NCBI GenBank assembly: GCA_023374025.1 | Contig: SIJG01000002.1 | Span: 844,078-908,077, forward strand | Length of the DNA: 64,000 nucleotides | From: Heterodera schachtii | Taxonomy: Eukaryota; Nematoda; Chromadorea; Rhabditida; Heteroderidae | Reading direction: 5' to 3' | In this document: positions 59,614 to 64,000 of the stretch, in pieces | Numbering within the stretch: position 1 is the first letter of the stretch | How the letters are laid out: every line of letters starts with the position of its first letter | The notes under the pieces: generated by a model | Database searches by the model: none | Told to the model about the DNA's origin: nothing | Seen by the model: only the letters and a program-made list of their open reading frames with translations | Program-made: the position numbers and the translations under genes

Positions 59614-62600
59614 TTACCTGTACGCAAATGCCTTTTTATGTTATTAACTTTTAATTTATATTTTAAATATAATTATAATGATGTTATTTCATACTAAATT
59701 TTTTATTCCTAGGAATATTCAAATTCTAAATCAGTTAGTGACTGTTTTTTGCCAGGATTAGTGTTTGGTGTTTTACAATTTGAAAATATTTTTGTGATTT
59801 TTCCAATTGTTTAATATAAATAAAACAAAATCAGAAACAAATGTATGTTTTTCTTCATCAAACTTTTACATTAATTATATCGCATATAAAATTATTTAAA
59901 AAAATTAGAAAATAGTATTCTTTTTTAATTTTCGATTAATTTATAAATTTGCCTTATTTTCATCTTTTATTTATACTTCTTTTAAATTTACTATTTAAAA
60001 TTTTCAAAATTTGCTCATTATTTATAAATGGAAGTCACTTCATCTTAACATATTGTATGTTTTATTTTAAATATTTTTGTTTTAGGTTTATTGAATAATT
60101 ATTTTTCTAATATTTTAATAAGTTTCAATTGTCATTAATTTTTTTATTGTTTGTAGTTAAATTTTCATTCAATAAGAAAATGATTTAGTTTAAAATAAAT
60201 TTTAAAGAAAAATTAATTACGGTTACTTTCTCGTTGATCAAGCCACCACTTGTTGAGAACATCCTCACCGATTTTTATATAAATTTAGTTTTTATTATTC
60301 TTGCTAAAAATCATTTTAAAATTTAATTTAGACAACGATATAGTTTATTAATATTTTAATTCAAAATTTAGTTAGCTATTTTGCGGAACTAACTGATTTG
60401 CTTTTAGAAAATAGATTGAAATAATATTTTTTTTTTTTGACCCCAGATCTGATTTGTTTGGCCCGATGTTCTTTTTTTTAATTTTCAATCACACACCACT
60501 TGTACTAGAGCCATATTTATTTTCAATTTGTTTAATTGTTGAATATTGAATTTATCTTTTTATTAAAGTAACTAACTCATTTTTTTTATTATTTATTTAA
60601 ATTATTAATAAAACTACAAATACAACTTTCACAAAAATAAAAAAGATATATGTATTAATTATTAAAAAATTAAGAAAATTAATCCTTTTAAAATAAAATT
60701 TTTATTGTGGATGAAATTATTTTTGTTATTATTTTTTAGATTTTTATATAAACTCATAATATTAAAATTATTAACTTAATTTTTGATAAACAATTGAACT
60801 TAAAAAATTATATTTAAAGTTTGAATATTATCACACGGTTTTTCGCCATGTTGCTCGTTAAGTTTTGTGAACCAAATAATTTCGTTATTTTTCATTTTTA
60901 ATAAACATTGCGAACAATTCGAATTTAATTTTATATTCACATTTTCGTCAGAGTTAGACCTTTTATTTTAATTTGTGAAAGCTCATAAATAGCTTTTCTA
61001 TGTTAAAATTTTTTGATTTGGTGATTATAGGTGTTTTCGGGAATAAATCCAACATTACTACACTTTTTTCTTTTATCTAAATAAAAGATACGTTTATATT
61101 TTATTTTTGCGATTTTAATTGATTAAAATGTTCAAAGGGCTCTATTTCCAATGCACATTATAAAATAATTTACTGCTTCCAAATGCTATTTTTAATGGGA
61201 TAAAGTATCGTTTAACAGCTGGCTAATATCTATTTAATTATGTAATATTTAATTTTTATATTTTATTTCTTTAATGGAAATTGCTGGAAATTGTTCCAAT
61301 TCCTCATTAATTACTTGTGATATTTTTGATTTTTTGGCTGTCATCGGAAAATTTTTTAAATTTTTAATAGATCATCATTCTGCTAATTTAATATTTTATT
61401 GAGGATTTTTTAATTTGGCAAATTTTTCAAACATATTCAAATGATGAAATAATAAGATTAAAAGAAATTTGTAAACTTTTTTGATTTTCGTCTCTCGTGT
61501 ATCGTTCTCCCGTAAATTTTTTACAGCCTCCCCCCTACTCATATCCGATTGAAATTATTTAATAATTTTTTTTTTGCTATTCTCTTATAAACCCCACAGA
61601 AACATGTATATGAACGAAAAATTTTCAAAATAAGAATATTCAAGGCAAAAACAAAATTTTAAAATGCTAATAACAGATCGCATCACTGCATTAAAATTAC
61701 TTATGAAAGGTCTTTTTAAATTATTATTAATCAAATGTTTTTCCTTCTCATATTTTTTAACATCCTTAAACAAAAATATTAAGCAAGAAAATAATAGTTT
61801 AAATAAGAATTTAATAAAAATATTCGCCTAAAATATTTATTCACGAATTTTAATTAAATTGGCATTTAGATGTATAACCTATAAGATTGTTTCCGAGACC
61901 ATTTTTTGAAAATTTTATTTCGTAAAAGCTTGTCGACAATAGAGAACGGCAAATCAACATTTTTTTCTTAGCGAATATTGTTTTAATAAATATCAACATT
62001 GAAGTTGATATTTACTTAATATCAACATACATTATGACATCAACATAATATCATGCTATTTTAAAATTGGGATAATTTTTTAAAATTTAAAGCAATTAAA
62101 AAAAAATGATTTTTGGCGGAAAAATAAAATGAGGAGAGAGATAACAGAAAAGTGAGAGGGTGTTAAATTCAGCTCCAGTCATACAAAAGCATTTTTAGTA
62201 AAGAATAAATAAAAATTAAATTAAAAGAGACTGTTATGGGAAGAGATTAAATAATAAATAAAACATAAGAAATTTAAAAATAAAATAAAAACTATGAAAA
62301 TGAGCAGGTCAATGCAAATATAGAAGAAGAATCTAAAATTTAAATTACAAGTCATCCCGTACGTATCGTTATTATATGAAAATTAAAACAATAAAAGTTG
62401 AAAAATAACATTGAAGCTAAACTAGTACATTAAGTTCATAATGCATACTTTAAAAACAATAAAAAATCATAGAGAAAATTTATAAAATATGAATAGACAA
62501 GTAAAATTTGTTCATCGTTCTAAAGACAAAAAAAATTATTATAACTATTAATGGAAATGCAAAGATTTAATAAATTATAACTGACAATAAGATTTGTTTA

Positions 62601-63639
62601 TAACCAAAATATTTTTGTCATTTTATATATAATTTTAAACCTAAATATACTGGCAACTGCATTCAATAGACTAGACACCCTACAGATTGTGCATGAATTT
62701 TTAATTTAAGTAAAAAATAAATCATTCAATGATTAACCAGTTGCATAAATTGTAAAAAAATCATATTATGTTTCAGAGGTAAATTGAAAATATCTGTAAA
62801 AAATCTATAATTACTAATCGACTTGCATATAGTTTTGTCAATATCATTTGAATGCAAAGACCCCCGTGCAAGCTTTTTAATTAGGTAATATGAATTACCA
62901 AAAAATTATTCATGTTTGCCGAAAACAAGAAAAATATTTAAATAAAATAAAAATGTTAAAATATTTTTAAATTTTATTTCAATAAAAAAAATTAGCGCAA
63001 TTAACTGTTATAATATTAATTTAATTGATAACTTTTGATAAAATATCAAAAAATTCCTGTTATAAGTTTTTAATTTTCAACCTAATTATTAAAACGAAAA
63101 ATGCAATAAATATAATAGTAATTACTTAAATTATTTATCTAATATCCAAATTATAATCAAGGTCAAAATTAATTATTGACCAAAATTAAATAAAGTATTA
63201 ACGCATTTATATGAATTATAAATCAAAATTTTAATAAATTTAAAAAATAAAATTAAAAAATAAATGAATAAATCGAACACATAATTAAAAACTTAAATAG
63301 CGACAGGTACAACATTTAACATTCGATTGAAGAGATCATTTTTCAACAAAAAACAAAACGATTTTGCAAAAAAATTATTAATGTTTTGATAGACGGATTA
63401 ATAGAAAAAAGGCCAAACAAATTGCCCATTCTATGGTCATTTTGGCTAATTAATAATTACCCATTTGATTAATTTTTAATTTGTTATTTAAATTAGTTTT
63501 CGTAATAAGATGGAGCTTAGAAGCAAAAAGATAAAACAATTAAACTTCATTATTATCGGCTTCCACTCGAGTTTCAGTTTGAAATTGCACAGTGTCTGCT
63601 GATTACCGAAACCATTGACAGACAATTAATATGCCCTGA
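59614..63639. other. AT-rich gene-free stretch
   Basis: T-rich on the + strand to about 61.6 kb, then A-rich. A coding-like island at about 60222-60300 is open on both strands (LIKPPLVENILTDFY on +). A GC-richer patch lies at about 61475-61555 with a possible acceptor (TTTTTACAG). No gene is called. Confidence 0.55.
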
Positions 63640-63850
63640 TAAATTGATATCATTCGATAGCACTAAGTGTTTTCGATTAGCAAATTTCAAAAAAATTCGT
63701 TAAGTCTGAAAAAAGTTATGGTCAAAAATGTTGAAAAAAACTTGGTTTTCTAGGCTTCTCAAGTCATAACTTTTTAAAACTTATTTTTTTTTTTTGTAAT
63801 TTTGTAGACTAATCGAAAACATTTAGGGCTATCGAAAAATATCAAGATTT
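63640..63850. repeat. second fold-back element, diverged
   Basis: Two arms of about 90 bases pair across a short centre near 63745. The left has GATATCATTCGATAGCACTA then GTGTTTTCGATTAG. The right has the reverse complement, CTAATCGAAAACATTTAGGGCTATCGAAAA. The left arm resembles the inner arm of the fold-back at 30.2-30.9 kb (shared order: TATCATT.GATAG, TAAGTGT, AAATTTCAAAAAA, then an AAG.AGTTRTGG/AGC word), so the two look like old members of one family. Confidence 0.65.
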
Positions 63851-63912
63851 TAACATTTCGTAGATTTTAGGCCAAAAATATCAAGATTTTAACATTTCGT
63901 AGATTTTAGGCC
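63835..63912 (+). repeat. perfect 2 x 39-bp tandem duplication
   Basis: Two identical 39-base units sit directly head to tail (63835-63873 and 63874-63912), starting AAAAATATCAAG and ending ATTTTAGGCC. They begin inside the fold-back right arm. Perfect identity indicates a recent slippage event or an assembly artefact. Confidence 0.85.
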
Positions 63913-64000
63913 AAGTTATAAATAATTTTCTATCAAAAATTTTCCATTTGATGTTTTTTGACTAACGCCCAAAAATTTTCTTAACAAAAAGGCAATAAAG

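Noticed and set aside
1..64000. CRISPR arrays, rRNA genes, bacterial operons or ciliate-type genome
   Set aside because: No regular spacer arrays or rRNA motifs; the spliced Srsx-like receptor, short GT-AG introns and standard-code ORFs point to a nematode.

Overview
This is a strongly AT-rich, gene-poor stretch of a eukaryotic nuclear genome, almost certainly a nematode. The main evidence is one spliced chemoreceptor gene (about 29.3-31.5 kb). It is a 7TM protein of the nematode-specific Srsx type and has introns of about 47-60 bases. The base composition and short introns would suit a clade IV nematode such as a root-knot nematode (Meloidogyne), but genus is inference. No rRNA, convincing tRNA, CRISPR array or bacterial-type operon is present.

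Layout. 1-16.7 kb is an AT-rich desert. It holds a hAT-type MITE (13819-14410) with perfect terminal inverted repeats and a perfect 8-bp target duplication, a diverged hAT-like fragment near 12.0-12.3 kb, and a decayed ORF-like stretch at 6.1-6.6 kb. 16766-18261 is an internally deleted LTR retrotransposon (5' LTR, hairpin-rich leader, partial gag, 75-bp stump of the 3' LTR) flanked by a 5-bp duplication. 18.3-29.3 kb is desert with an uncatalogued three-copy repeat (20.4-23.5 kb) and a small inverted repeat (28.0-28.3 kb). 29.3-31.5 kb is the chemoreceptor gene, with a ~700-bp fold-back element in one intron. 32.6-34.2 kb is the front part of a CR1/Jockey-group LINE (end of ORF1, AP endonuclease) without reverse transcriptase. 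34.2-53.9 kb is desert again, with a second hAT MITE (43098-43732, perfect 8-bp duplication), small tandem repeats and scattered exon-like GC islands. 53933-59609 is a 5.7-kb LTR element whose two LTRs differ at one base in 374. It encodes a Gag with a CCHC zinc knuckle but no recognisable protease, reverse transcriptase or integrase. Between gag and the 3' LTR it carries a GC-richer, host-gene-like segment with two textbook nematode introns. 59.6-64 kb is desert ending in a second fold-back element.

How the parts relate. The window is mostly a graveyard of mobile DNA around one host gene. The gag-only element at 54-59.6 kb looks recent and must have been mobilised in trans if it moved as seen. 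It is the best candidate for something undescribed: a gag-only LTR element with structured leader repeats, a recurrent UNCG-type hairpin motif and an apparently captured intron-bearing gene segment. A second theme is kb-scale alternation of A-rich and T-rich blocks on the + strand. Short coding-like islands tend to read along the T-rich strand, which would fit exons lost in very long introns, but none is proven.
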